Below are positions 16,941 through 25,212 of a stretch of 64,000 nt of DNA, one piece after another; position 1 is the stretch's first letter, and every line of letters starts with the position of its first letter. The position numbers were made by a program, and so were the translations under genes. The notes beneath the pieces were generated by a model. The model was not told the origin of the DNA. It searched no databases and worked only from the letters and a program-made list of their open reading frames with translations. Origin of the DNA: a bacterium (GTDB lineage: Bacteria > UBP15 > UBA6099); contig JAKQPS010000037.1 of NCBI GenBank assembly GCA_029564595.1, positions 62,001 to 126,000 on the forward strand. The letters run 5' to 3'.

Positions 16941-17765
16941 TCACTTCTGTTCAGCGGCGACGCGGTCGCGGCCGATCTGGAAGAAAGGCTCGGCGTAGTC
17001 GCTGTTCCATGTGCGGGCTTCGAACGAGCGGTTTTTCACCAGATTGAGGAAGCCTTCAAACTCTTTGAAGTAAGAGCCGTAGATGTGGAAGCTGTCGGAG
17101 ATATCGACGTAGCGGCCGACGGCGACCGGGGCGCCGATTTTTTCAGCCACGCGTTCCGCTATGACCCGCATGAGGTCTGTCAGCGCGAATATGTTCATGA
17201 AAGCGGCTTTGTAAGCGTCTCGCGAGCGCCAGTGCGTGTTCATGTTGAGGATGTACGAGCGGGAGCCGGGAGCGGTCTCGGTCAGTCTGAACCAGAGGCG
17301 TTGGAGGCAGGGCGGGTCGTCGGTGGGAGCGTCAAGCAGCGGGTTCCACGTTATCGCCTGCGCGCGCCTTGTTATCGGGCTGGCAGCCAAGCGGTCCACC
17401 GAGTAGGCTATCTGGTCCACATGCTTGCCCTCGATTTCGTAGTCGAAGAGGCGTTTGTGATAGGTGTAGGTCCATTTGCCGGCGGCAGGGTCGATCCAGT
17501 GGTCGTGAACGCCGTCCACCACTTCGAGGCGGTACACCTCAAGCTCTTCGAGTCCGGCGGGGAACGCGCGGTGGATGCGCGGCTCTGCGAACGGGTCCTC
17601 GACGACCATCATCATGGTGCAGTCGCGGCTCGGCGGGTCGCCCGGCCTGTCGTACTCGGTGTGTATCTCAATGCCGTTTTCCCACGCGGCGATGACTGAT
17701 TTTTCCCATGCTTCCGGCAGAGTCGCTCCAGTGACCGCAAGCGCCGGCACGTTTCCCGTCTTCAT
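16941..17765 (-). CDS. Thymidylate synthase-like protein (divergent)
   Basis: The C-terminal half carries the thymidylate synthase core. The probable catalytic Cys is C153 in PPCLQRLWFRL; the phosphate-binding RSRD is at 180-183; the dUMP-selecting Asn is N191 in AFMNIFA; and His227/Tyr229 lie in DSFHIYGSY. ThyA makes dTMP from dUMP with methylene-tetrahydrofolate. The protein is 274 residues and its N-terminal half is unlike E. coli ThyA, more like archaeal or deltaproteobacterial forms. Asn at position 191 argues against a dCMP hydroxymethylase, which has Asp there. GGAGG precedes the ATG. Its stop faces R1 copy 1. Confidence 0.75.
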   Translation of the reverse strand: MKTGNVPALAVTGATLPEAWEKSVIAAWENGIEIHTEYDRPGDPPSRDCTMMMVVEDPFAEPRIHRAFPAGLEELEVYRLEVVDGVHDHWIDPAAGKWTYTYHKRLFDYEIEGKHVDQIAYSVDRLAASPITRRAQAITWNPLLDAPTDDPPCLQRLWFRLTETAPGSRSYILNMNTHWRSRDAYKAAFMNIFALTDLMRVIAERVAEKIGAPVAVGRYVDISDSFHIYGSYFKEFEGFLNLVKNRSFEARTWNSDYAEPFFQIGRDRVAAEQK

Positions 17766-17805
17766 TGATTTCCGCCTCCGTTCCCGCGCGGTTTTCCCGC
17801 GCTCG

Positions 17806-18861
17806 TCAAGCTTTTTCCTTCGGGTAAGACCCGATGGACTTCAGAACAATCGTTTCGCGCCGCATGTCCCTGAGGGCGGCTTTGACGTTTTCATCGCTCT
17901 CGTGTCCTTCCAAGTCGACGAAGAACATATATTCCCAGCGGCCCGTCGGAGACGGTCGGGAGAGCATCATAGTGAGGTTCAGGTTGTGTTTTTCGAACGA
18001 CTTGAGCGCGCGGTACAGAGTGCCCGGCTCGTGCCGCACGGAGAATAGAGCGGACGTCTTGTCGTCGCCGGACGGCAGGTTCTTTTCCCTGCCCATGACG
18101 AGGAATCTGGTTTTGTTGTCGCGGTGGTCCTCGATGCGGGGGCGGATGATTTTAAGTCCGTAGATATCCGCCGCCAGTTCGCCCGCCACCGCCGCCGCGC
18201 TCTTGAACCTCGCGGCCCGCTGCGCCGCGACGGCCGTGCTGCTCACCTGTTCGATCTCCTTGCCGCGCGCGTTGCGTTTCAGCCATTCGGCGCACTGTTC
18301 CAGAGCCTTCGGGTGCGTGTATATCTTTTTTATTTCCTTGAAGTTGTCGTGTTTGGCCATCAGGTTGAGGGAGATTTCGCTGTAAATCTCGCCCACCGCC
18401 GCCAGCGGAGTCGTCGCCAGCCTGTCGAGGGTGTTGTTGACCGCGCCCTCGTTCGAGTTCTCGAACGGGACCACCCCGTAGTCTGCCAAGCCCTTTTCGA
18501 CGTCGTCGAACACCATGGAGATGTCCTCGCAGGGGCGTTCGATTACGTTGGAGCCGAATTTTTTGAGAGCGGCGGCGTGGGAAAATGTCGCTCGCGGGCC
18601 GAGAAACGCCACTGTCGGGAGTTTCTGAAGGCCCCGGCAGGCGGAAAGAATCTCGCGCCAGACCGCCTCGATGCGCGCTTCGTCCAGCGGCCCTTCGTTA
18701 AGCTCCGCCAGACGCGCGATGATTTTTTTCTCTCTAGCCGGGTCGTAATTAGTTCTCTTGAACCGGGCCGTTTGCAAGGCAAGCTCCGCTCGCTCAGACA
18801 ACAGTTTAAGAATCTTCTCGTCGACGGCGTCGATCTGCCGCCTGATATCCGACTTGCCCAT
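17806..18861 (-). CDS. pheA: Bifunctional chorismate mutase / prephenate dehydratase
   Basis: The P-protein converts chorismate through prephenate to phenylpyruvate for phenylalanine synthesis. Residues 1-85 are an AroQ-type chorismate mutase (IRRQIDAVDEKILKLLSERA, then ARIEAVWREILSACRGLQ). Residues about 95-275 are the dehydratase, with ATFSHAAALKKFG, VPFENSNEGAVNNTLD and TRFLVMG. The C-terminus is an ACT domain (GTLYRALKSFEKHNLNLTMM, SRPSPTGRWEYMFF) that normally binds phenylalanine for feedback inhibition. The ATG at 18861 has GGAGG five bases upstream; a longer frame to 18894 is less likely. Length 351 residues is typical. Confidence 0.95.
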   Translation of the reverse strand: MGKSDIRRQIDAVDEKILKLLSERAELALQTARFKRTNYDPAREKKIIARLAELNEGPLDEARIEAVWREILSACRGLQKLPTVAFLGPRATFSHAAALKKFGSNVIERPCEDISMVFDDVEKGLADYGVVPFENSNEGAVNNTLDRLATTPLAAVGEIYSEISLNLMAKHDNFKEIKKIYTHPKALEQCAEWLKRNARGKEIEQVSSTAVAAQRAARFKSAAAVAGELAADIYGLKIIRPRIEDHRDNKTRFLVMGREKNLPSGDDKTSALFSVRHEPGTLYRALKSFEKHNLNLTMMLSRPSPTGRWEYMFFVDLEGHESDENVKAALRDMRRETIVLKSIGSYPKEKA

Positions 18862-19063
18862 TTGGCCCTCCAGCCGCGCCGCGTTGCGCGCCAATCCGGT
18901 TTCCGTCCCGTCCGCTTCCGCGCGCGGCTTGCAAAGATTCTAGCAATTCCCGTCCCCCGTGTAAACGCGCCGCTCGCCGCGTCGTCGCGGCATAGAATTA
19001 TTGCTTGGGGCGGGACGCGCTTCTTGCGCCGTCAAGGCGGCGCGAATCCTGTTTCATTGCGCG

Positions 19064-19092
19064 CCGTCATTCCCGCGAAAGCAAGAATCCCT
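19064..19092. repeat. REP-like repeat unit
   Basis: The 19-mer ccgtcattcccgcgaaagc is identical to 4424-4442. Here the right arm is degraded (aagaatcc instead of gggaaccc), so the hairpin is imperfect. It lies between pheA and maf, downstream of maf. Confidence 0.6.
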
Positions 19093-19126
19093 TTTCAGCA
19101 ACAGAAGCGTTTTTTCGTTCCCCTCA

Positions 19127-19744
19127 TTAAATGTCTATGCCGAATGTTTTTTCGAGGGCGGATACAAGAGCTGACACCGGAAGCCCGACGACGTTTGAGT
19201 AAAGTCCGTCGACTTTTTCCACGAACAGGGCGGCGCGCTCCTGAATTCCATACGCCCCGGCCTTGTCGAAAGGCTCTCCCGTCTCCACGTACGCGGCTAT
19301 CATCGCGTCGTCGAGGTCGCGGAACGCCACCAGCGTGGTGTCTACGAAGAAAGCGCCCCGGCTCGGATCGTCGGACGCGGAGAATGCGACGCCGGTGTGC
19401 ACCTTGTGCGCGCATCCGGAAAGCGAGCGGAGCATGCGCCGGGCGTCGGCGGCGTCGGCGGGTTTGCCGAGCGTCAGCCCAGCGGCGTCCACCACCGTGT
19501 CTGCGCAGACGACGGCGAATCCGGGTCGGCCCGCCGCCGTTTCGAGCGCGCGACCCAGTTTCAAGCGGGCGGATTCGAGCGCAAACACCGCCGGGTCGGC
19601 TCCTTCCGGCGCCCCCGTCTCAATATCCGAGTAGTCCGCTCTGAGAACTTCGAAATCCACGCCCGCCCGCGTCAGAAGCTCCGCGCGTCTGGGCGACGCC
19701 GACGCGAGCAGTATTTTTCTGCCGCCGAAAGTTTTGATCCACAT
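19127..19744 (-). CDS. maf: Maf-family nucleotide pyrophosphatase
   Basis: The 205-residue protein begins with the Maf signature ILLASASPRRAELLTRAGV. It continues with VVCADTVVDAAGLTLGKP and the conserved metal/substrate segment ARRMLRSLSGCAHKVHTGVA, then PFDKAGAYGIQERAALFV and NVVGLPV. Maf proteins hydrolyse dTTP/UTP or modified nucleotides to monophosphates and affect septum formation when overproduced. The pattern AYGIQ and the length fit the YhdE (dTTP/UTP) branch. GGGAGG precedes the ATG closely. Confidence 0.94.
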   Translation of the reverse strand: MWIKTFGGRKILLASASPRRAELLTRAGVDFEVLRADYSDIETGAPEGADPAVFALESARLKLGRALETAAGRPGFAVVCADTVVDAAGLTLGKPADAADARRMLRSLSGCAHKVHTGVAFSASDDPSRGAFFVDTTLVAFRDLDDAMIAAYVETGEPFDKAGAYGIQERAALFVEKVDGLYSNVVGLPVSALVSALEKTFGIDI

Positions 19745-19892
19745 GCCGCCTCCCGAGCCGACGCGCCTTCGCGCGCTCAGCCTTATATGATAGCCTCCCC
19801 GCGCCCTCGTTTTCTAGAGATTGCCGCCCGATTTTGTTTCAGCCCGGATTGTTGTATATTTATCTCATAGTCACGCCGGAGGGAGCGATGTT

Positions 19893-20720
19893 ATGTCAAG
19901 CGCAAAGATGGACGCCAGAATAATCGAGGCATTCGCGGGCGACCGCACGCCGAAGTTCCTCGCCACCATATCCCCAGACGGAGTCCCGAACATCGCTCCG
20001 GTCATATCGCTCGAAGCTTGGGACGAATCGACTCTGATTTTCGGCGAACTGATGATATGGAAGACCAAGGCAAACCTTCTTTCGAATCCCAAGGTTGGGG
20101 CCTCCGTCCTGACGGACGACATGAACTGTTGGACGGTAAGAGGCGTGTTTCAGGGGTTCGAGCGGACCGGAGAGCGGTTCGAAAAGATAAGCATGAACGA
20201 CATGTTCAGGTACAACGCGTACACCGGAGTGCGGAATGTGGGCGTGATAAAAGTCGAGTCCGTTCGCCGGGTGAAAGGGATGGTGTCGCCCGCGCGGCTG
20301 TTGGAGATGGGGTACGGGTCGCTGAGGGCGCGAGGAGTGAAATTCGATCGCACAGGCCCTATGCCGCCGCAGGTCACCGAAAAATTTTCCCGCGTGAAAG
20401 CCGCAAAACACATCTGTTACGCGGACTCCGACGGATACCCTCTTTCGCTGCCTTCGATAACGATGTTTCCGACCGGGCACGGAGCGCTAGAGTTCGGCGC
20501 GGCCGAGATGAAGGATTTCGCCGGGGCATCGCCCGCGCTGCCGTTGCGCGCCGCCGCCGCCATCATCACTTCAGACCCTGTCGCCTATCAGATAAAAGGA
20601 ACCGTCTCCGCATCAAAAAGCGCAGCCGGGCTTCGCCTCGCCCGACTCGACGTTGAAGATGTTTATTCATCGTCTCCGCCTGTTCCCGGAAAAAGGATTA
20701 ATATTCGCGTCGCTGACTAA
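19893..20720 (+). CDS. Pyridoxamine-phosphate-oxidase-like split-barrel protein
   Basis: Residues 1 to about 130 look like a flavin-binding split beta-barrel of the PNPOx-like superfamily: FLATISPDGVPNIAPVIS, WKTKANLLSNPKVGASVL, WTVRGVFQGFERTGERF. The second half (KHICYADSDGYPLSLPSITM) repeats the start of that fold, so the protein may contain two barrels. Members bind FMN, F420 or heme, and the substrate cannot be inferred. The ATG at 19893 is preceded by GGAGGG nine bases upstream. It stands alone. The 191 bases after it contain only a small hairpin near 20839-20858. Confidence 0.7.
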   Translation: MSSAKMDARIIEAFAGDRTPKFLATISPDGVPNIAPVISLEAWDESTLIFGELMIWKTKANLLSNPKVGASVLTDDMNCWTVRGVFQGFERTGERFEKISMNDMFRYNAYTGVRNVGVIKVESVRRVKGMVSPARLLEMGYGSLRARGVKFDRTGPMPPQVTEKFSRVKAAKHICYADSDGYPLSLPSITMFPTGHGALEFGAAEMKDFAGASPALPLRAAAAIITSDPVAYQIKGTVSASKSAAGLRLARLDVEDVYSSSPPVPGKRINIRVAD

Positions 20721-20911
20721 GCGAGTCCCCCATAGCCAAGAAAGATCGCGTCAAACAATGTGTTCAACCGCTGTGTGAAGTCATTCGGGTTCAACCCGGA
20801 TTCGTCGATAGAGCCAACGAACCGGGGCGATTTATATTGCGGCGCAATGCGACGCCGCGCGCGGGGCAATAGCCACCGGCGGATGAAAATGCGCGAGTTG
20901 TTCTGAAGAGG

Positions 20912-21331
20912 TCAGACCTGTCGCTGGTCTTCTTCGAACTGCATGGTTGAAATCTGGCGCTGCCGCAGAACGGATTTAAGGCAGTCCTTGACTTCGTCGA
21001 GGTCGCATGGTTTTCCGATATAGCGCTGGGCTCCCGCCACGTAGCTCGAAAGCTTGTCGGTCAGGCCGGACTTGCAGGACAGCATCACCACCACGCTTTT
21101 CCGCGTGCGGATGTCCTTTTTGATGTCGCGGCAGATGTCGAAACCGTTGCGGTTGGGCATCATGATGTCAAGAAGCACGATGTCCGGGTTTTCAGCCAAG
21201 GTTTTGTCGAAGACCTCTCCCCCGTCCGATGCCTCCACCACATGGAACCCCTGTTCGCTTAGAAAATCCTTCAGCAGAATTCTAAAATCGTCGTCATCGT
21301 CGGCAATAAGAATCTTGTTTGCGGGTTGCAT
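20912..21331 (-). CDS. Single-domain response regulator (CheY-like)
   Basis: The 139-residue protein is one receiver domain. The acidic pocket is in ILIADDDDDFR, the phospho-acceptor Asp is in DIVLLDIMMPNRNGFDI, the switch Ser/Thr position is in VVMLSCKSG, and the Lys is in AQRYIGKPCDLDEV. No output domain follows. It is the third gene of a leftward cluster with the ANTAR regulator (21705) and a short unknown protein (21356); no histidine kinase is nearby, so its partner is encoded elsewhere. Confidence 0.92.
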   Translation of the reverse strand: MQPANKILIADDDDDFRILLKDFLSEQGFHVVEASDGGEVFDKTLAENPDIVLLDIMMPNRNGFDICRDIKKDIRTRKSVVVMLSCKSGLTDKLSSYVAGAQRYIGKPCDLDEVKDCLKSVLRQRQISTMQFEEDQRQV

Positions 21332-21355
21332 AATTACCTCCCCGTGCCGGACGCG

Positions 21356-21673
21356 CTAGAACCGGATGGCCGCAGGCGAGGGCGGAGCCTCGGGGTCCTG
21401 CTCCGGTATCGGCACGACCAGAAATTCGGACTTCTTTCTGTCGTCCAGAGGAACCATCACGAAATCCATGGACAGGCCCATAGAAGAGGCGAACTCGCTG
21501 GGCGCGTTCCTGACGTACAGCACGCCGCCCACGTCGTCCCGCGCGTTGTCGACCACTGATATGTCAAGGTCGGGAAACGACGCCCGGATGACGCGCTTGA
21601 TTGGTTCGAGCCTGAAGTCCATCTTCATTCCGTCTTCGGTTCCTTTAGGCGTATCGCTGGTTTTGTTTCTCAT
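21356..21673 (-). CDS. Conserved-looking hypothetical protein between two response regulators
   Basis: I do not recognise this 105-residue protein. It has a mixed alpha/beta look (MDFRLEPIKRVIRASFPDLD, SVVDNARDDVGGVLYVRNA) and a Pro-rich end, with no signal peptide or membrane segment. The ATG at 21673 is listed; the frame continues to 21718, which would overlap the end of the ANTAR gene by 14 bases. It lies 24 bases before the CheY-like gene on the same strand, so the three are probably one operon and it may belong to their signalling route. Confidence 0.6.
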   Translation of the reverse strand: MRNKTSDTPKGTEDGMKMDFRLEPIKRVIRASFPDLDISVVDNARDDVGGVLYVRNAPSEFASSMGLSMDFVMVPLDDRKKSEFLVVPIPEQDPEAPPSPAAIRF

Positions 21674-21704
21674 GGCGCCACCCGCTCCGGCCGTCCGGCC
21701 GCGC

Positions 21705-22289
21705 TCATCCTTCCGCAAGTTCTTTTGCCACGTCCGCCAAAGGCCTGTTCGATTCTCTGCATCTCTTTCTTATTTCCTCCATCGCCCTTTCCCGCGTGAT
21801 TCCCTTTGTGTCCATCAGCCTGCCCGCCGCGCTGTTGATCGCGCTTTCGTTCTCCACCGACTCCCGCATGCTCTCCATCATCGCTTTCAGCGCGGACATC
21901 TCCCTGAAGTGGTTCAGCGTCATCACTATCGACGGAACCATCTTCTCAATGCTGGAGGTCTTGACGAGGTAGGTAAACACCCCGGTGTCCCGCGCTCCGG
22001 GCGCGTACTCCGGATGCGCCGACAGAAACATCACCGGACGAGGCTCTGTCCTGTTGATGATTCTGGCGACTTCTATCCCGTCCATCCCCTCCATCCTGAT
22101 GTCCAGCATCACAAGTCCGGGGTCGCGCTCCTTTATCATGTCAAGCGCGTCCGGCCCGTTGTGCGCCACTCCGACAACCTTCATCCCGATGTGTTCGAGC
22201 TGATTGCGCATCATCTCGGTGAAATCCACATCGTCGTCCACAACGAGCACAGTAGTGCCCTGAATCTCGCTTATCACTTGTTTGTTCAT
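21705..22289 (-). CDS. Response regulator with ANTAR RNA-binding output domain
   Basis: Residues 10-125 form a receiver domain (TTVLVVDDDVDFTEMM; phospho-Asp in LVMLDIRMEGMDGIEV; VMFLSAHP; FTYLVKTSSIEKMV). Residues about 130-190 form an ANTAR domain (SAINSAAGRLMDTKGI, then ERAMEEIRKRCRESNRPLAD). Phosphorylated ANTAR proteins bind paired hexaloop stem-loops in leader RNAs and prevent termination. A coiled linker joins the parts, as in the AmiR/NasR class. No adjacent kinase or obvious target leader was found. It begins the leftward cluster 22289 to 20912. Confidence 0.9.
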   Translation of the reverse strand: MNKQVISEIQGTTVLVVDDDVDFTEMMRNQLEHIGMKVVGVAHNGPDALDMIKERDPGLVMLDIRMEGMDGIEVARIINRTEPRPVMFLSAHPEYAPGARDTGVFTYLVKTSSIEKMVPSIVMTLNHFREMSALKAMMESMRESVENESAINSAAGRLMDTKGITRERAMEEIRKRCRESNRPLADVAKELAEG

Positions 22290-22408
22290 TGCTTTCCGGC
22301 CTTAGAGGCAACAAAAAAAGAGCAGTTTCTCCCTCTCCGTATGTCAGCCCCTGTGGTTAAGTCTTTATTTGTCAATGAAACGGCAGAAAACTCGCCGATT
22401 CTAAATAG

Positions 22409-22437
22409 ATTCTATGCTTCCGAAAAAACCCGCGCAA
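22409..22437 (-). promoter_or_regulatory. Candidate promoter of the ANTAR/receiver cluster
   Basis: On the minus strand TTGCGC (22437-22432) and TAGAAT (22414-22409) are 17 bases apart in an A+T-rich gap. The transcript would have a leader of about 110 bases before the ATG at 22289. The rest of the gap 22290-22518 holds no gene. Confidence 0.4.
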
Positions 22438-22518
22438 GGAAATATTTAAATGTTGTTAAGTGGTTTTTAACTTTGTGAAATTTTTAACAAGCCCTCTGGA
22501 GCGGCCCGCCGCGACCCG

Positions 22519-23997
22519 TCACGGAACCCGCTTGCGCGACAGGAAAAACCAAATATTGTACATAAAGAAAGGGTCTTTTATCTTTATCGCGTTGACGAAC
22601 AGCAGAATGTTATGCGCGGCGAACGATGCCGGGACTAGCCGCCGCAGCGGGCTGTCGAGAAACCGCGCCGCCATCCGCTTGGGCAGTATGGAGGCGAGAG
22701 CCATGACGGCGGGCATCCTCTTCATTGCCGGTGTCAAGCCGCCCGCGCCGCCCCCGCTGTATCTGTGTCCCGCGCCGCCGGATTCTATCCTTTCTCTGTC
22801 CTTTTCCGTTATCGCGCCCGTTTCGAGCGCCGTCTTCATGATTCGCGTGCCCGGATAGTATGTCAGCCAGAACGTGAGAAGCCTGTCCGGTCTCATTTCA
22901 TTATAGAACCGGGCGGCGTCCATCAGCTTTTCCTCCGTGTCTCCGGGGATGCCCGCTATGTGGTCTACCGACACCGTTATGCCTCGCTCCTTGAGCAGGG
23001 CCACCGCGCGCCTCGCTTGGTCGTTGGTGTATTTTCTGTTGAGGATTTCTCTTCTCTGCGCTTCGTCCGCGGACTGCACGCCGATGGTGACGAACGAGCA
23101 ACCGCCTTCTTTTATCAGGTCGGCGGTCCCAGCGTCGAGCGCGGCGGGATGCGTGTAGCAGAAGTACGGCAGCGCGACGTCCCGACGGTATCCCTCGGTG
23201 AACCGTTCCAGCCACTTGCGGTTGAGCGTAAACACGTCGTCCCTGAAGACGACCATGCGGAGTCGCCAGCGCGCTTTCGCCTCGCGCAACTCTTGCAGGG
23301 TGTTTTCCGGAGACCTTCGGCGCACGGGGTTGGAGCCGGGCGCGCAGTGCGCCTCTAGGCTTTTGTAACAGTACGAACAGTTGTACGGGCATCCCCTCGC
23401 GGACATTATCATGTAGTGGCTCTGGAGCGAGGGAACGCGCTCGTAGAACAAGTCCTTCGCGGGGAATGGCAGGGAATCCAAATCGGAGACAAGGCGCGGC
23501 GGGCCGCCGGTCGCAATCCCGCCGCCCGGAAGTTTTTCCCACACGCCCGGCGGAGGGTCGCCGACGGCTCGCGGGCCTTCCCCGGCCCGCTCCAACATCA
23601 TCGCAAACGTAGAGTCCGCCTCGCCGACCGCTATCGCGTCCGCCACAGGCTCGGAGGCAGCCCTCTCCGGAACAGCCGTCGGGTGCGGCCCGCCCAGAAA
23701 TATCTTCGTCGAAGGCGAGGCCGCCTTCACGTCGCCCGCCGCCGCCAGCGCCCAAGCGTAGTTTCCGGACAGACATGAAAAGGCCGCGACATCAGGCTTT
23801 TCCGACGCCGCGCGCGCGGCGATTCTTGCTCTCAAGTCCAACCGCCGGGCCAGCGCCGGGATATCCCACATGAGCTGCCCGCCGAACACCGCCGGGTCGA
23901 ACGCCAGAGAAACCTCGTGGCCGGCGGCCCTCGCCTCTGCCGCCAGATATTCAACGCCGAGGTTCTCGGCTCCCATGCACACGAACATCGCTTTCAT
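22519..23997 (-). CDS. B12-binding-domain radical SAM protein
   Basis: The N-terminal 150 residues have the order of a cobalamin-binding domain (VEYLAAEARAAGHEVSLAF, DVAAFSCLSGNYAWAL, IFLGGPHPTAVPER). The radical SAM core follows with the [4Fe-4S] cysteines C203, C207 and C210 in CPYNCSYC and the later strands VVFRDDVF, FVTIGVQSAD and VDHIAGIPGDTEE. The C-terminus is long and hydrophobic. Such proteins carry out methyl or other radical transfers; the substrate cannot be told. The usual DxHxxG cobalamin motif is not evident, so cobalamin use is uncertain. Start 23997 follows AGGCGG. It stands alone. Confidence 0.85.
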   Translation of the reverse strand: MKAMFVCMGAENLGVEYLAAEARAAGHEVSLAFDPAVFGGQLMWDIPALARRLDLRARIAARAASEKPDVAAFSCLSGNYAWALAAAGDVKAASPSTKIFLGGPHPTAVPERAASEPVADAIAVGEADSTFAMMLERAGEGPRAVGDPPPGVWEKLPGGGIATGGPPRLVSDLDSLPFPAKDLFYERVPSLQSHYMIMSARGCPYNCSYCYKSLEAHCAPGSNPVRRRSPENTLQELREAKARWRLRMVVFRDDVFTLNRKWLERFTEGYRRDVALPYFCYTHPAALDAGTADLIKEGGCSFVTIGVQSADEAQRREILNRKYTNDQARRAVALLKERGITVSVDHIAGIPGDTEEKLMDAARFYNEMRPDRLLTFWLTYYPGTRIMKTALETGAITEKDRERIESGGAGHRYSGGGAGGLTPAMKRMPAVMALASILPKRMAARFLDSPLRRLVPASFAAHNILLFVNAIKIKDPFFMYNIWFFLSRKRVP

Positions 23998-24114
23998 GCC
24001 GCCTATTATAACAGCAGCGGACGGCAACTTCGCACTGTGAACAAATGTTTGAGGAAAGGTTGTTTATTGCGACCGCGATTGGTGTAAAATTTTCGGCGAA
24101 AGCCGATAAGAGGA

Positions 24115-24927
24115 ATGATGAAAAAAGAACCCGCATATGAAAGAATGCATGAAAACGTATATCGAGTCGCTGATTCGGAGCTGACGCATCATTACGACAG
24201 TTCGGCGTATCTGGTGATGGGCGACGCTCCTGCGCTTGTCGACTGCGGCAGCGGCAAGGCGCACAATAAGCTGCTCGGCGTCCTCGCCTCGCTCGGCGCA
24301 AGACCGGATAACATCGCCGTCGTGCTCGGCACGCACTGCCACTACGACCATATCGCCGGAATCGAACGACTCCGCAAGGAGAATCCCGCTCTGCCGCTCG
24401 CGCTGCATGAGGCTGATGCGGCTCCTGTTGAAACAGCCGACAGCGAACGCACCTGCGCGGGCTGGTTTTTCGGCGAGAGGATTTCTCCGCAGCGCGTCGA
24501 TATCCTGATGTCCTCGCGGCAAAGTCTCGACATAGCCGGCTTGACCTTCGAATGCATTCATACCCCCGGCCATACTCCCGGCTCAGTCTGTGTCCGGGTC
24601 GAGGTCTCGGGCAAAACCATCCTTTTCACTGGCGACTGCCTTGTGCCCGGCAGTTCTCGCATAATGAGCGACTACGACGATTGGCGCGGCTCTCTAGAAA
24701 CGCTCGCGGACATCGACTTCGACATTTTGTTGCCCGGCCATAAGCGCCTGTGGATGGGAGACCCTTTCCTCGCATGTCTTATGCAGCCGTTTTCGAAACC
24801 CTTGGGCCGGAAAGCGTTCAAGCTGCTGCAAAAAAACCTGCGCCGCGGACACTGGCGCAACGCGTCTGCCGTTTACAGCCACATCATGCCCTTGGCCGCT
24901 AGACTCGGAGGCGCTCTCAGCCGATGA
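24115..24927 (+). CDS. Metallo-beta-lactamase-fold hydrolase
   Basis: The 270-residue cytoplasmic protein carries the metal motif HCHYDH (H74, H76, D78, H79), a second-site segment HTPGHTPGSVCV, the bridging Asp in FTGDCLVPG and a last His in LLPGHKRLW. This is the order of glyoxalase II-like MBL proteins. The substrate is unknown. The ATG is preceded by AGAGGA. A weak promoter-like TTGTTT / TAAAAT pair lies at 24060-24090 with 19 bases between. The gene ends 15 bases before R1 copy 2. Confidence 0.85.
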   Translation: MMKKEPAYERMHENVYRVADSELTHHYDSSAYLVMGDAPALVDCGSGKAHNKLLGVLASLGARPDNIAVVLGTHCHYDHIAGIERLRKENPALPLALHEADAAPVETADSERTCAGWFFGERISPQRVDILMSSRQSLDIAGLTFECIHTPGHTPGSVCVRVEVSGKTILFTGDCLVPGSSRIMSDYDDWRGSLETLADIDFDILLPGHKRLWMGDPFLACLMQPFSKPLGRKAFKLLQKNLRRGHWRNASAVYSHIMPLAARLGGALSR

Positions 24928-24942
24928 AAGCGCCTCCGGCGG

Positions 24943-25204
24943 CCAAAGAGAAACTTTTGAAAAAGTTTCTCTTTGGATTCTCTTCAAAACGTTTCACTGG
25001 CCGTCGGGAAAAGACGCTCAAAACGCGTCTTTTCCCGACGGCCCATGCAAATCATTTATGAATAAGATTCCACTAAAAATCCTTTCCCGATATCTTTTCA
25101 CATGATACGCGCCGATGGGAAGAGCGAAGCCATTCCATCGGCGCTAGCATGAAATGTTTTGAAAGGGATTTTAAGGGAAAACTTTTTCAAAAGTTTTCCC
25201 TTAA
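24943..25204 (-). repeat. R1 composite repeat, copy 2
   Basis: This is the uninterrupted 262-bp form, reversed relative to copies 1 and 3. Both ends are inverted repeats of 34 bp with 16-base arms and 2-base loops (24943-24976, CCAAAGAGAAAC arm; 25171-25204, TTAAGGGAAAAC arm). Two copy-specific hairpins lie inside: one centred near 25018 with GCCGTCGGGAAAAGACG arms, and one near 25115-25145 with GCGCCGATGG / CCATCGGCGC arms. It separates two convergent genes, with 15 and 8 bases to their stop codons. Confidence 0.88.
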
Positions 25205-25212
25205 GCATTGCG

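Noticed and set aside
18124-19644. A 506-codon rightward frame
   Set aside because: It is antisense to pheA and maf and crosses the gap between them; no family motifs.
20780-20830. A stretch with gggttcaacccgg that recalls a tRNA T-arm
   Set aside because: No acceptor, D or anticodon stem can be folded around it.
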